64,000 bases of DNA. Source: Ephydatia muelleri. Taxonomy: Eukaryota; Porifera; Demospongiae; Spongillida; Spongillidae. A model generated the notes under the pieces. It did not search any database. It was not told the origin of the DNA and worked only from the letters and a program-made list of their open reading frames with translations. How positions within the stretch are numbered: the first letter of the stretch is position 1; each line of letters begins with the position of its first letter. The translations under genes were made by a program, and so were the position numbers. This document shows positions 13,044-24,014 of this stretch, in pieces. The stretch lies in the NCBI GenBank assembly GCA_013339895.1, contig JABACO010000010.1, positions 4,960,536 to 5,024,535 on the forward strand, read 5' to 3'.

Positions 13044-13335
13044 TCAATCTACCATATCTGTGGTGGTAGTGGCCAGTCTTCCAGCAAGCCTAGAGAGACT
13101 ACGTTGAGCTTCTAGTCCCCAACGTCCAAAAGATTCAACCACCAGAGGGGTGCAAACCCATCCTAACATATCGATATTTGCATCATTCAAGTAACTGTGG
13201 TGCTTTTCTTTTCTGCCCGCATTGCTGCTGAGCCTGGCATCACACACGCTACTTGAAGGGTTTCGTAATTAAGCGGGAATGTGATGCAAAGATCAACTGC
13301 TGCTGGCTTGCCCAACTCCCAGTTAGGTTGAGGAT
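13044..13335 (-). pseudogene. Restriction-like endonuclease relic (RLE lineage 2), minus strand
   Basis: The minus strand reads GKPAAVDLCITFPLN, then LGWVCTPLVVESFGRWGLEA and SLSRLAGRLA. These match the C-terminus of the longer element at 42278-42859 (GKPAAFDFTVTSPL, LGWVCIPIAVETYGCWG, ISQLASRLA). Only about 90 residues remain. It is inverted relative to the relic at 12440-12900, so the two are separate insertions. Confidence 0.65.
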
Positions 13336-13449
13336 ATCAGCAGGAATATATGGGATCATTACTGCGGAATAGAGACCTTGCATTATAAAATTCCAGACGC
13401 GCGTGGTCAATTCACAGTGAAAAAACGCGTCAAATCAATTATTGATTCG

Positions 13450-13549
13450 NNNNNNNNNNNNNNNNNNNNNNNNNNNNNNNNNNNNNNNNNNNNNNNNNNN
13501 NNNNNNNNNNNNNNNNNNNNNNNNNNNNNNNNNNNNNNNNNNNNNNNNN
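13450..13549. other. Assembly gap, 100 N
   Basis: Exactly 100 N, the usual placeholder for a gap of unknown size. It follows a truncated left arm of the palindromic element seen whole at 21745-21913. Confidence 0.99.
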
Positions 13550-13889
13550 ATATAAAATACACAAATTCAGCAGCACAAAGACCATTGTCTGATACTTACA
13601 CCATGGGAGGTGGTGGGCATGTAATAACCTTGAGAGCTAGATGGTTATATTATGAGGGTATGGTGTGTTTGAAGTGTTAAATACAGGCAGAGTCATTGAG
13701 ATACGTAATTTCTGACGCTGTTCAGACACAGCTCTTACATCATTCTATGCAAAGTATACACATTGACTTGCAGGAAATTCATGATTGGATGATAATAAAA
13801 CAACAGTGAACTACTAATCAAACAATGCACGTGTTCAAGTGGCACTACCATACTATTGTTGTCTTGCAGCTGTGCAATAGTGCCATCAA

Positions 13890-16279
13890 CTGTTTATAGC
13901 ACTATTCCATATGCTGGACAGGGTTCCATGTCCTCTCTAGTCAAAGAGGAAGGGAATGTATTAAGTCCCTGATATTCACTGTTCTGTTCCAGCTCAATTT
14001 GAGTGCTCTCCATTTTCCCTAGTAAAAAATGAACACCATGTGTATAATGCTAAATATGTATAATAAAGACAAAATATACACATTAATCTTATGCTTACAT
14101 CTGATGTACACACATGTACAGAACAACCCCACAACTGCTGACATCATCAGTGCTGATAGTTCCATACACTATATAAACTGTGTATTATGATCAATCAATA
14201 ATATAATCACATTTAACATATCATACACAAAATAAAGAGTCTCCGCTTCCCAAATAAAAGTGTACTGTTGAGTACCAACTTTGTGCATTTTATGATTATA
14301 AGCACTGCTCACTTGAAGTGCTTGGAATGTCTTGTGTTTGATTAGTGTAGTATATTGGAGTCATAGTAGGAGTAGCCATGTGCATCACAACGGTGAGAAG
14401 TTGCAATTGTAAGTTCTGTACAGATACATCATATGCAACAAAGTAAAAAATCATCAAACATCCTAACCAGATTGTGTTCCTTTTGGCACAATATAAGTAA
14501 AAGTAGTTGCATTTCCATTTCCAGTTCCATTGACAGCAAAGAATGTAAACAATGTTGTACTATTATAGTCCAAGATGGTTGTGCCATAAAATCCAACATA
14601 CGTGAAAAATGGATCCCTTAGATCAAATGAGTAGTTACAAGACGCTAAAGGGTTGCATGTAGTTGGAGTATCAAATATCTTTGTACCATTTGTTAGATTG
14701 TTACTTAGAACATAATGGGAAATGGTGGGAGGAGTAGACACTTGAAGAGAATCTGGTAGGACCCTGTTTGAGAAATTCATTTGAAACCGTTGTGGTGGAG
14801 GCAGTATGCCTGTGAACATGCATAAGAGTATGTAGTACACGTTTATAACTTCATGAGGGAAAACTGATGTGATTATCATGTGTATCGTCTATAATGTATG
14901 ACATGCACTGTACATACAGCTCATCCATAAGGATCAAAAGAATGCATTTATCACAGTACCTTGAAGATATACATGTAGTTTCACAGGATTACTTGCCTGA
15001 TGGTTAAATAATGAATCCTGCACTGTACAGATCACTGCAGTGTTGTTGTTAGCTTTGGTGGTTGGAACAATGAGCTGTGAGGACACAGTAAGTTCATCTG
15101 ATGATGAGATGAAGGTGTGTATTGCATTCCTTTATTGAGTATCTCAAATGTTGTGTAGTCATGGGATGGTGAAATGATAACACTGGCATCTACAAAATGT
15201 AATATACATGTAAATCCAGAAATGAAGTTATATTGAGCCATGGAATTAATCAGTAAACAAGATACTGCATTATTTATAAATCATGAATGTACTTGTAAGA
15301 GTGCATGTGATTTATGTGATCAATATTGTGTAATGTGAATTGATATTTGTTTAAGGAAAATTTTAATGCAATGAAATACAATAATGTTGTTGCAATGCTT
15401 TGCTTGTTTCTCTTGCAGCGCTGATGCACTATAACTATCCAATCTAATATAAATCGCTAATGAGCAGGAATAGATTGCTTCCTTGTAATTGCAATATCGA
15501 TGTATGCCACGGAAGAACCAGGAGTAGAATGCTTAGTGTGCCGCATCCTTTTCACAATTTTACATTTTGCCGCAACAATCAATTTGGTAGCGAAGTAACA
15601 AATGTGACACGCTTATTGTGTAACGGAAATCGCACCAAGAAATCTGATTTGTTTATCGCTCTATTCGACCGAGAGGATAGATGTCTCAAGAAATATGTTC
15701 ATCTGCATAAACACATAACTGGTACAAACAACCACGAATACATGTATGGAATATAATTACACATTGTGTTACTGTATGGAATATCCGTGTATGTTATACA
15801 GTATAAGTGTACGATTCGCGCAGTATTTTCCCTTTAATTCGATGTAGGTTTGTACATTATCTATAGTTTGAGCTTACGTCCTTTGCATCTATAATGACAC
15901 AATACCTATAACGTTTTTAATAATTACACGAGCGCGCTCACAGACACATTTATTCGTACATGTGCTATCCCCAGTAAACATTACAAATTTAGATTCGTAT
16001 AGATCATTATATCGAACTGTAAAGCTTATAATCACATTACAGGTCCCGCCTCTACGTGTAATTCAGTTTACACGCCAATATAGAATGTATTAGAAAGCGA
16101 ACAGCTAGACTCAATAATGCTAATTGATGTTTTGATTTGAATCTTATCCCCACTTCTTGTACATGCAATGCATGTCGTTCGATCATAAGGAATGCAATAT
16201 GTACACTTACTAGCAATCGACCATATGACATAACAGCGATGAGGAAATGGAATGAGTGGTTAGCAGACTTGCTATTCAT
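13890..16279 (-). pseudogene. Receptor B, duplicate representation
   Basis: Same gene as 5546-7944, shifted by about 8335-8345 bp. It shares the Ig-exon deletion and frameshift and has an additional 1-nt loss in the signal exon. The FN3 exon frame (14463-14879) is identical in protein sequence to copy 1. Most likely not a separate gene. Confidence 0.75.
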
Positions 16280-18189
16280 CCCTTAATTCTATTAGGACTG
16301 AAGCAAATTGAGTGAAACAAAATGTTGAGGAAAATTAATTTCTAAACTCACTTTATTAGAAACCAAATGAAGTGTTCATAAACACAAACTTCTCACCAGT
16401 CATTGTGCAATAATTATCTCGGCAAGACAGCCTCAGATACATGATATATTCAGCAGCTGAAAGCAAGCATCAGTGCTTCGGTAGTGGGCATCACCCACTG
16501 GCATGAGGAAAAACACGTCCAGCTAATATCTTCATTGGCAACTGGAGATTGAGCGGCAAGACAGAACAGGAAGCTTTGAGATATGAGTGACTACCTATTA
16601 TAGTGGGCTCCTTTGGCGTCCATCTCCTCTTCTAGATTAGTTTCTAGGTGCTGCGTGCACAAACTACAAAGCCATAGTTTTGTCCCACATTTATAGCAAC
16701 CTGCATAATATTGTCTCTGGTTCGTTCCACCATTCTAGCTCCGATCCAGCCATCATATCTGCTCAGATGATCCTATTTTGCAGTAACATGATTATTGTGT
16801 CAATTGTATATAACGGGCGCGTGGTCGTCAGCCCGCAGAGCTTATGTTATCACAAGAGTCGCTTCAGTCACAACGACGTACGTTCGTCGACCAGTAACAA
16901 CGTTTTGCATGGTTTTGCCTGGTTGTCTGTCTTTATCAGGTTCAAAAGATTCACTCACAAGACACTTCCTAAAGGACATGCACCCCTGGATTTTCGCACG
17001 GCTAGCTTCACCAAGCAGGTTCTATCGTTTGTTCCACATGTAGTACAGTTCTAGCAGCCTCGAAGTGTAGCCGTTGTATGTCGTGTCTCGGCCGCTGCCA
17101 CTTGGCTAGTCTTATATTGGACGCAGCTGCTGGATTTCAGTATCCTCGCTGGTCAGCTACATGTACATGTGTGTCAACCAATATAGTAATTACGGCTTCT
17201 TTATCACAGACACATCATCTTCATCACAGCTACATGTACATGTACCTTTTAATATGCATTCTCTGTCGCCAGTGCTATTTTCAGCTTTGCAGCTTGCGTG
17301 CCCGCCTCAACCAATTCAAACCCGTTGCCGAGATATCCGCGATGCATGCACCTACAACGTCCACGCCATCCACGGAGCCGTCAATCAATGCGAAGTTATC
17401 CTTCTACACAGCCTACACTCAATGCCATTTTCCCAACCTCACAGAATGCAGTGGATTATAGCTGTTGTCACGAATTGTAAGTACTATGTGACGCTCACAT
17501 AAGAGTCTTCCATGCACGTCGTGTTTCCCACATGGTGTTCCCAAAGATTGGATCAAGACATGCTTTGTCCATCTATGGCCCTGCCATCCACTAGTAGTAT
17601 TCACGTAGTTGTATTGCACATGCCATCACTAACCATGCAGGCATGAAGTATCTTCAGCCCACTATAGGGTGATACTTTTCAGTTGTAAAGGGTCCCAGCC
17701 TGACCAGAGAGATGAAGTAATAAAAGGTTATTTCACCTAAAAAATTGCTTCTGATTTTTTTCACCTTATCCATTATACCCCTATATCCATACTCTAATAT
17801 CACAGCTATAGGAGCCTTCTATCCCTCACACCTTGTTGATACTATAGCTGTGATACGCACCGGCATAGTACGGGCCAGCCAAGCCGCACATAAAAGTCAG
17901 TGAGGCAAAAAATAATACATTTTCCCCCTCAAAAAATTACTTCTGATTTTATTTATTTTTTTACCTCATTTCAATGTAATGTTACATATGTGTAGCTGTG
18001 ATAGGACATATAACAGATCTTGCTGTAGCATATACAGTATGGGCAGCCTCACTCGTTTTGAGTGAGGTAAAAAAATAAACTTGCTATTTTTTTTTTTGTA
18101 TAAAATAATAATAAAATGAAACAAACATGGACACATAGTATCATATACATGACATACACAAACCTTACACTATTATTGCTTTTATGTGG

Positions 18190-19702
18190 GATTCATCCAT
18201 CTCTGGAACTCTATACACAATTTCTGCATTGCCTTCTGCAACACTCTGTATTTTCTTTTGTAACTTTCTTTGATAACTGCTATTTTTTCTGGTTTCTTTC
18301 CAATAGTCGTTTATCCTGCTCCTTAGCAACATTTAGTTCATGGGTGTGAAGAAGCAACTTCATCTTTTGAGCCTGTCCTATACAAAATTTAAAATTTATT
18401 CCTGCTCATTGTGAGGTTTTGAACAAAGCCATGGTAACGTTTTATTTATTCTAGACTTAACCTTTGCATCAAAAAATCCAATGTTCACATTATGTGCATT
18501 TCTAAAATGATAATCAGCTAATCCAAGAGTTTTCTCTGCAAACATATTATGTGCAGGGGCAGAGAGCGTTTGACTTGCCATAGGTGTTGGAATGTTGGAT
18601 AGATTACCCTCAATGTAATCATACATTTGTCGTTCAATTACTTCGATGATACCAGTTATAAGTCGAAACAAAATTTCATTCAAGATTGCTTTCCCAGTAC
18701 ATTCATTAAATTAAAATTACTTTGTAAACACTGCAGTATATCATGTGTCTCTTTGTCCAAATCTATTCCAAAAAATATCTGTACATGTTGTTAAGACAAG
18801 TAATGGGCAATCCTTTAATGATTTTAGGTACTGTAAACATGTCTTAATGTATGAAATAGCATCAAGGTTAGTGATGCCTGGATTTCCATGCAGCTGTTTC
18901 ATCCAAGGCCCAGTCACTAATTTTCCAATAATGCCAAGTGCTTGCAATTGCAGTAATGATTTGTCATTTCTTTTAAGTCCTTCTGTAATGCTGATCGCAA
19001 GCTAGTAGTATTCCGACATGAAGTATCTAAATAGATCAAAAGTTTTTCTCTTAAATAGTATAACACACCTGCCAGATGGAATACAACATGGAATCGGTTT
19101 CCTACATAACGCACAATGATTCCAGGCTTGATATTTTCTTGCCTCAAAAATTGTTTAAATCCTCCTGGGTCACCTTTACCTTGTTTTAAAGCACATCTTT
19201 GTCATAGCATACATAAAATTAACTGCACAACAACCATTTCCAAATGTATCACTAGTAATATTATACTCCTTATCATATACCTTTAGTAGATCTGTGCACC
19301 TTTTGGCAATCCCATCTAGAGGGTGCACATTGCATTTGAGCTCTAGTAGTTCAATGTCAAGTGATGATTAAAGACTCTGAACTACACAATGGTTCACTGC
19401 TACTCTGTCAGTAAGGGTGTTCTTCAACTTGGTTTGTATTGGGTCAAGTTTGTGATATTCAGCAAATGAACTTACAATAACATTAAAACAGGTCTGAATA
19501 TGGGAAGCATAATCATCTGTTGTACCCCCAGCTAATTGTAGCACATAGAAAGTGGGAGGAACTGTTGCAATGCAATTCCAAGCCATTTCTTATTGCTGAA
19601 ACCTGTAGTGCATTGTCTGCACTGATATCACCACTAAAACCTTCAATCAACTTCTTAAAATCTTCTGCAGTCTTCATCCTAATTTGGAAAAATACACACT
19701 AA
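18190..19702 (-). pseudogene. Transposase-like relic, duplicate representation
   Basis: Second representation of 9860-11368, about 8332 bp downstream. It adds 1-nt differences, such as an extra A near 18770 and an extra T near 19180, that split frames open in copy 1. Same caveats on family identity. Confidence 0.6.
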
Positions 19703-20764
19703 CAGATCGTTGCAGCATGCTAACATCTTAAAAGGGTTACATATAGGGTTGTAAGCACACTGGAAAGTTGCAGTCATGCGTTAGTTCCATTTTCGCCGCA
19801 ATGTACAATATGATATCTGGGGACGAGTCACTACCTGAGAAAATCTGGGGTATGCCTTGGGCATCGGCCAAAAATTATGGTATTTTCATAGTATGTAGAT
19901 TTTATAGCAAAACTGCGTTTATAAATACTTCTTTTTACGGTACCTCGAAAATAATGGTAGTCTTTATTTAGAGTTAAACTTTGTTAACGCTATAAGGTAC
20001 TCAAAGGTAAGAAATGTTCTTAAAAAGTTGCAAAACCATGTTATACAGGCAGTGCTTAACCATCTAACAACGTTTGACGTAAGTTGGCTTCATGCATAGC
20101 ACGTGCCATATTTAAACACATAGGCTGTTGGATGACACTTTGGGCATCAACCAAAGTTCGTGAAATTTGAAATCCATATAGATTAAGACCTGGGAAGTAC
20201 CTACATCTGATCGGTTTCCCGGTACCTCTAAAGACAAAAAAGTTCTACCAAACCTAAAGGGTACATATGTTTTCTACGCGCCAGAAATTTTGAACTAAAC
20301 GTTTCAGAGCTGTGTCATAGCATAGACAATGTATCGACATACCCATAAATCCAGAAACAGTCCACAACAGCGATCAAACGAACACAAACCAGCTTTCACT
20401 CGAATTTAATGCACCTGAACAATTTGCAACCCGCGTCACAATTTTTAATTAATATTGGATCACCAATTTTTCGGTACTCGTACGTGAATATGCCGGTACC
20501 TAGAGCCTATACAGGCCACCCCTGCCATTTAAGCGATGGACAGTACGTACTGTATGAACTCGGAAGTCGGGTTATTCGTAGGCATGGGATTCCCCTATAA
20601 TATCAAGAACTGCAGATTCTCCTGCTTGACAACTCTCACGATCCCATTAATAAACCCCGCCTCCTTTTTGTCAGCTCCAAAGAATCAGGAGTTTGACTAA
20701 ACGTAACACCTGTGACATCTCTGGGCCTTCGTTTAGATAATACTGCTGTCAGAATTGCTATGGT

Positions 20765-21230
20765 TTGCATCTAGGCTTGCAGTTATGCAGACCTCACACT
20801 TGCCAACATTGTGGTACAGAAGTCACAGAGTTTGCCACTCATGGCCTTAGCTGTCGGAATAGTACAGGTCGCCATTTTCGTCATGCTGCATTGAATGACA
20901 TAATTGACAGGGCCTTATCAACTGCACACATTCCATCACGTCTCGAACCATCAGGCCTTGCCCGAGATGGAATAATATTAGCCCTGTGGAAATGTGGACA
21001 ACTCCTTGTTTGGGATGCCACATGCCCTGACACCTATATGCTCGATCTTATGCAACTATTGCAGTTGCAGAAGCAGGGGCAGTAGCCAACCAAGAGGAAC
21101 GCAAAAAAAAAAAAAAAAAAGTATGCATACCTGGGCCCTGGCCACACACCCATAGCCATAGAGTCTTCTGGTGTGTTTGGCACGGAGGCTATAAAATTCC
21201 TAAAAGATCTTAGTCATCACCTTAAATTGG
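20765..21230 (+). pseudogene. RLE lineage 1 relic, duplicate representation
   Basis: Second representation of 12440-12900. Here the frame from the CQHC knuckle through [13 protein letters not shown] to [12 protein letters not shown] is open (20765-21085), showing that the extra T in copy 1 is an indel difference. An A-run (21103-21120) again interrupts the domain. Confidence 0.65.
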
Positions 21231-21378
21231 CTTCTGGAGAGAAGGTTTTATTTATTAATTAATTAATTAAATATATTAATTCACGTACACAATATTACAT
21301 GAAAACACACAGCAAAGTTAAACACACATTCTACACCGAATGGCCCTGCAGTTGGCTCTGATCAGAGTCAAATTCAAT

Positions 21379-21660
21379 CTACCATATATCTGTGGTGGTA
21401 GTGGCCAGTCTTCCAGCAAGCCTAGAGAGACTACGTTGAGCTTCTAGTCCCCAACGTCCAAAAGATTCAACCACCAGAGGGGTGCAAACCCATCCTAACA
21501 TATCGATATTTGCATCATTCAAGTAACTGTGGTGCTTTCTCTTTTCTGCCCGCATTGCTGCTGAGCCTGGCATCACACACGCTACTTGAAGGGTTTCGTA
21601 ATTAAGCGGGAATGTGATGCAAAGATCAACTGCTGCTGGCTTGCCCAACTCCCAGTTAGG
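21379..21660 (-). pseudogene. RLE lineage 2 relic, duplicate representation
   Basis: Second representation of 13044-13335, with a longer open frame (21379-21648) joining GKPAAVDLCITFPLN to LGWVCTPLVVESFGRWG. It supports assignment to the same nuclease domain as 42278-42859. Confidence 0.65.
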
Positions 21661-21744
21661 TTGAGGATATCAGCAGGAATATATGGGATCATTACTGCGG
21701 AATAGAGACCTTGCATTATAAATTCCAGACGCGCGTGGTCAATT

Positions 21745-21913
21745 CACAGTGAAAAAACGCGTCAAATCAATTATTGATTCGCAATTGATTTGACAGTAAA
21801 TCAAGCGCAAATCAAGCGCACTTGATTTTCCTGTGAAATCATGCCTGATTTAACAATTGATTTAAAATCCGTTGTGAAATCAATAATTGATTCGACGCGT
21901 TTTTTTTGCTGTG
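21745..21913. mobile_element. Palindromic MITE-like element
   Basis: Terminal arms of about 38 bp, 21745-21782 and 21874-21913, are near-perfect inverted repeats (outer CACAG, then an A-run, ACGCGTC, AATCAATTATTGATT). The interior is rich in TTGATTT and contains no ORF. No clear target-site duplication is visible. The left arm alone survives at 13413-13449, where copy 1 stops at the gap. The core GCGTCGAATCA resembles the arms of the element at 23841-23986. Confidence 0.75.
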
Positions 21914-21919
21914 TGCAAA

Positions 21920-22550
21920 GTGGTTCGTATACGTACTGCTCTCCAGCTTCGCCTGGTGTCCAAAAAGTTCAGTTTCTCTAAAGTGATATGCTGAAAAGAA
22001 CGAATATGAGATATGAGCGAAAACTAGTCTGGGTAAGCTAGCCAGTGAGCAAAAAAAACAGCAAAGAAGTTTTTAATCCATGCACTTTAGTGTTAAATTA
22101 CGGATCGATGATGCATCCCTGGCCTCCAATGGAGTTGATCTGTATACGTACATGTATTCGATAAACACCATTAATTGTAAAGGAGGCCTAGGTTGGAGTG
22201 AACAAGAAAACGTGCTCCATCCATTACCAGTCATTGTACTTGTACCAGTATGGCATGCAGGTAAGTGTAGAGCATGGCACACTAACATAAATCCTATATT
22301 GCATCAGTGTTGGTCACGTTTGCTCCCCCATGCATCCATGCATGAGGCTGGCATGCATAATTTTCAAGGTTGAAGCCTGCATCAGGCTGGGAACTGCATC
22401 AGAATCTCAACTATTTACCATTAAGCTATTGTAGACCCCCGAGGACGGGTTCTAGCCTCTAAGGGCACTGCTACCGACGATAGCGATATCCTATACCTGA
22501 GGCATAGCCTCATACCTATGGGACCGACGTGGTCGGTCCTATATCGGGAT
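21920..22550. other. Interval without recognised gene; hairpin-rich end
   Basis: No coding exon is recognised. From about 22430 the sequence becomes hairpin-rich (GGGACCGACGTGGTCGGTCC near 22520; GAGGCATAGCCTC near 22500) and runs directly into the tRNA-like sequence that follows. Confidence 0.45.
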
Positions 22551-22557
22551 ATCCCTG

Positions 22558-22628
22558 CAGAAGATGCTGGAATCGAACCAACACTAAAAACTTTGAACGC
22601 TATCGGTCTACCATTAACCTAATCTCCC
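22558..22628 (-). tRNA. tRNA-Trp(UCA)-like sequence, probable nuclear copy of mitochondrial DNA
   Basis: The minus strand folds as a cloverleaf. The acceptor GGGAGAT pairs with ATCTTCT (7 pairs, two G-U). The D arm is GGTT/GACC with GG in its loop. The anticodon loop GTTCAAA gives UCA. The T arm is GTTGG-TTCGATT-CCAGC. The anticodon stem ATAGC/GTTTT has one T-T mismatch. The strings TTAGGTTAA, AGACC and TTCAAAG are typical of animal mitochondrial tRNA-Trp, which reads UGA. In nuclear DNA this suggests a mitochondrial insertion. A nuclear pseudo-tRNA or SINE head is the alternative. Confidence 0.5.
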
Positions 22629-22815
22629 TATACCATACAGGACGTAGCCCATGCAGTGCTTGTGCTAAGAAGGTGTGCAGTAGCAGCATTAATTTACATT
22701 GGCTTTTTGCCATCTCCTGTCTTTGACATCAAGCGTCCTCGTTGGCTCAAAGAAGCCCTAATAAAACATCGCACCGACTAACCACTACCCATCTAAACAT
22801 CATACTAGGCCCTAC

Positions 22816-22927
22816 ACAGCAAAACAGATTGATGCATGTCACTAGAAATCAATAATAGGGCACTCGTTTTCAAAAACGAGTGCCCTATTATTGATTTCTA
22901 GTACATGCAACAATCTGTTTTTGCTGT
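22816..22927. mobile_element. Near-perfect 112-bp palindrome (foldback element)
   Basis: The arms read ACAGCAAAA(A)CAGATTG from each end and meet at GTTTTCAAAAAC around 22866-22877. Arms of about 55 bp differ at only a few positions, including GATG versus GTTG and one shifted base near the CATGT. No ORF. Probably a non-autonomous foldback element. Confidence 0.7.
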
Positions 22928-22929
22928 CA

Positions 22930-23840
22930 CAACTGTGTGTGACAATTAACACACGTCCTACTCCAAAGGCTGCAATTTTACTGTTGTCACATGCATGGTA
23001 TCCTGTGCCTACTTCCCCAGTTCTGTCTGTACTACAGAACATGACCTGAGCTTCCTCCAACATGCATGAAGCCAATTAAATAAATGTTTTGTATAGTTTC
23101 GTCAATCAAGACTCGAATTGTCATACATCACATGCACTAAAGACCAAGCCAGTTTCCAAATTCACCCGAGGACGATCTGACCATCGAATTGGCCATACAA
23201 CAGCTTCTGTGGTGAAATTTAAAAGGACAAAGTATATCCACATGCATGCATGTGTTGTGTGCATTATGCATGCATCAGTACTCATTATCAGTAACAAAGT
23301 GGTTGCTATAAACGCGACTGTATTCTGTTGGGGACCAGGCAATACACGTACATGTATGTCTGATATCTCTTTCCTGTCTTTATAGGCTGGGAAATGGAAG
23401 AATCTCTTGTTATCCCCTTTCTGCATATAGGCAATTGTAGGAATAGATATCCATTCCTACAACTGCCTAAACACTTGCCTGTCGCACGACTCGAATTTGC
23501 TAGTTTTCTAACCAAAAGTTTGATCTCCCAAAATTAAGATTGCGCAACTTAACAATTATTGTCAATAATATTAAGTTGCCCTACATGTAAGGTAATATTA
23601 ATATTTTGGGGTCGTAGGGACCTAACGCGGCATGTTCAATTTTTTCAAGAGTTCAATTTTATTTTATTTTATATTTTAGAAGTCTGAAATCTTCTTTACA
23701 CATTGCTTTTACGCACTGAGAATCGGAGTGTCTGTCATTGAGTTGCATGTAAGGCTCCGAATTTTTCATTAGCCATAGCAAGCGTTATATCGCTGCGGTC
23801 TACATGTGTCAACAATCACGCACAATTAACAATTCGTCCA
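22930..23840. other. Interval without recognised gene
   Basis: Contains smaller hairpins (AGGCAATTGTAGGAAT at 23427 onward with its inverse near 23453; GCAACTTAA/TTAAGTTGC near 23544-23580). The stretch 23715-23800 resembles intron 1 of receptors E and F (near 59170-59225 and 63330-63385). Confidence 0.4.
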
Positions 23841-23986
23841 CAGGGAAAAAAAGCGTCGAATCATTTAGAAATCATTGCGTGATTGAACAGAAAATCACAC
23901 GAAAATCAATAGAAGCGTGTGATTTTGTGTGATTTTCTGTTCAATCACGCAATGATTTCTAAATGATTCGACGCTTTTTTTCCCTG
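23841..23986. mobile_element. 146-bp MITE-like element with perfect 60-bp terminal inverted repeats
   Basis: The left arm 23841-23900 and right arm 23927-23986 are exact inverted repeats beginning CAGGGAAAAAAAGCGTCGAA, around a 26-bp loop. No ORF. It ends 28 bp beyond the stop codon of the seven-helix receptor gene, so it is probably in that gene's 3' untranslated region. The perfect arms suggest a recent insertion or a selected palindrome. Confidence 0.85.
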
Positions 23987-24014
23987 AATTTCATTCTCAC
24001 CTACAAATAACTGC

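Larger units (their letters stand above)
5194..13449. repeat. Copy 1 of an 8.26 kb near-identical direct duplication (probable assembly artefact)
   Basis: Starts at ATATAAAATACAACAAATTC and ends at the N gap (TTATTGATTCG). The whole block is repeated in order and orientation at 13550-21781. Differences are mostly one-base indels in short homopolymers plus a few 4-5 bp indels (for example near 6600, 7090 and 9320). Copy 1 ends exactly at the gap, and copy 2 starts exactly after it. Confidence 0.93.
13550..21781. repeat. Copy 2 of the 8.2 kb duplication (probable redundant contig start)
   Basis: Collinear with 5194-13449. It carries second copies of receptor B (about 13890-16279), the transposase relic, RLE lineage 1 and RLE lineage 2. 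Many one-base losses in homopolymers create extra frameshifts, for example CAAATCG to CAATCG in the receptor B signal exon near 16213. Treat its genes as the same locus as copy 1. Confidence 0.93.

Noticed and set aside
13378-13680. Open frame running through the N gap
   Set aside because: It exists only because the unknown bases are read as codons.
22558-22628. Nuclear selenocysteine or suppressor tRNA because of the UCA anticodon
   Set aside because: It lacks the long variable arm and extended acceptor of tRNA-Sec, and mitochondrial tRNA-Trp explains UCA better.
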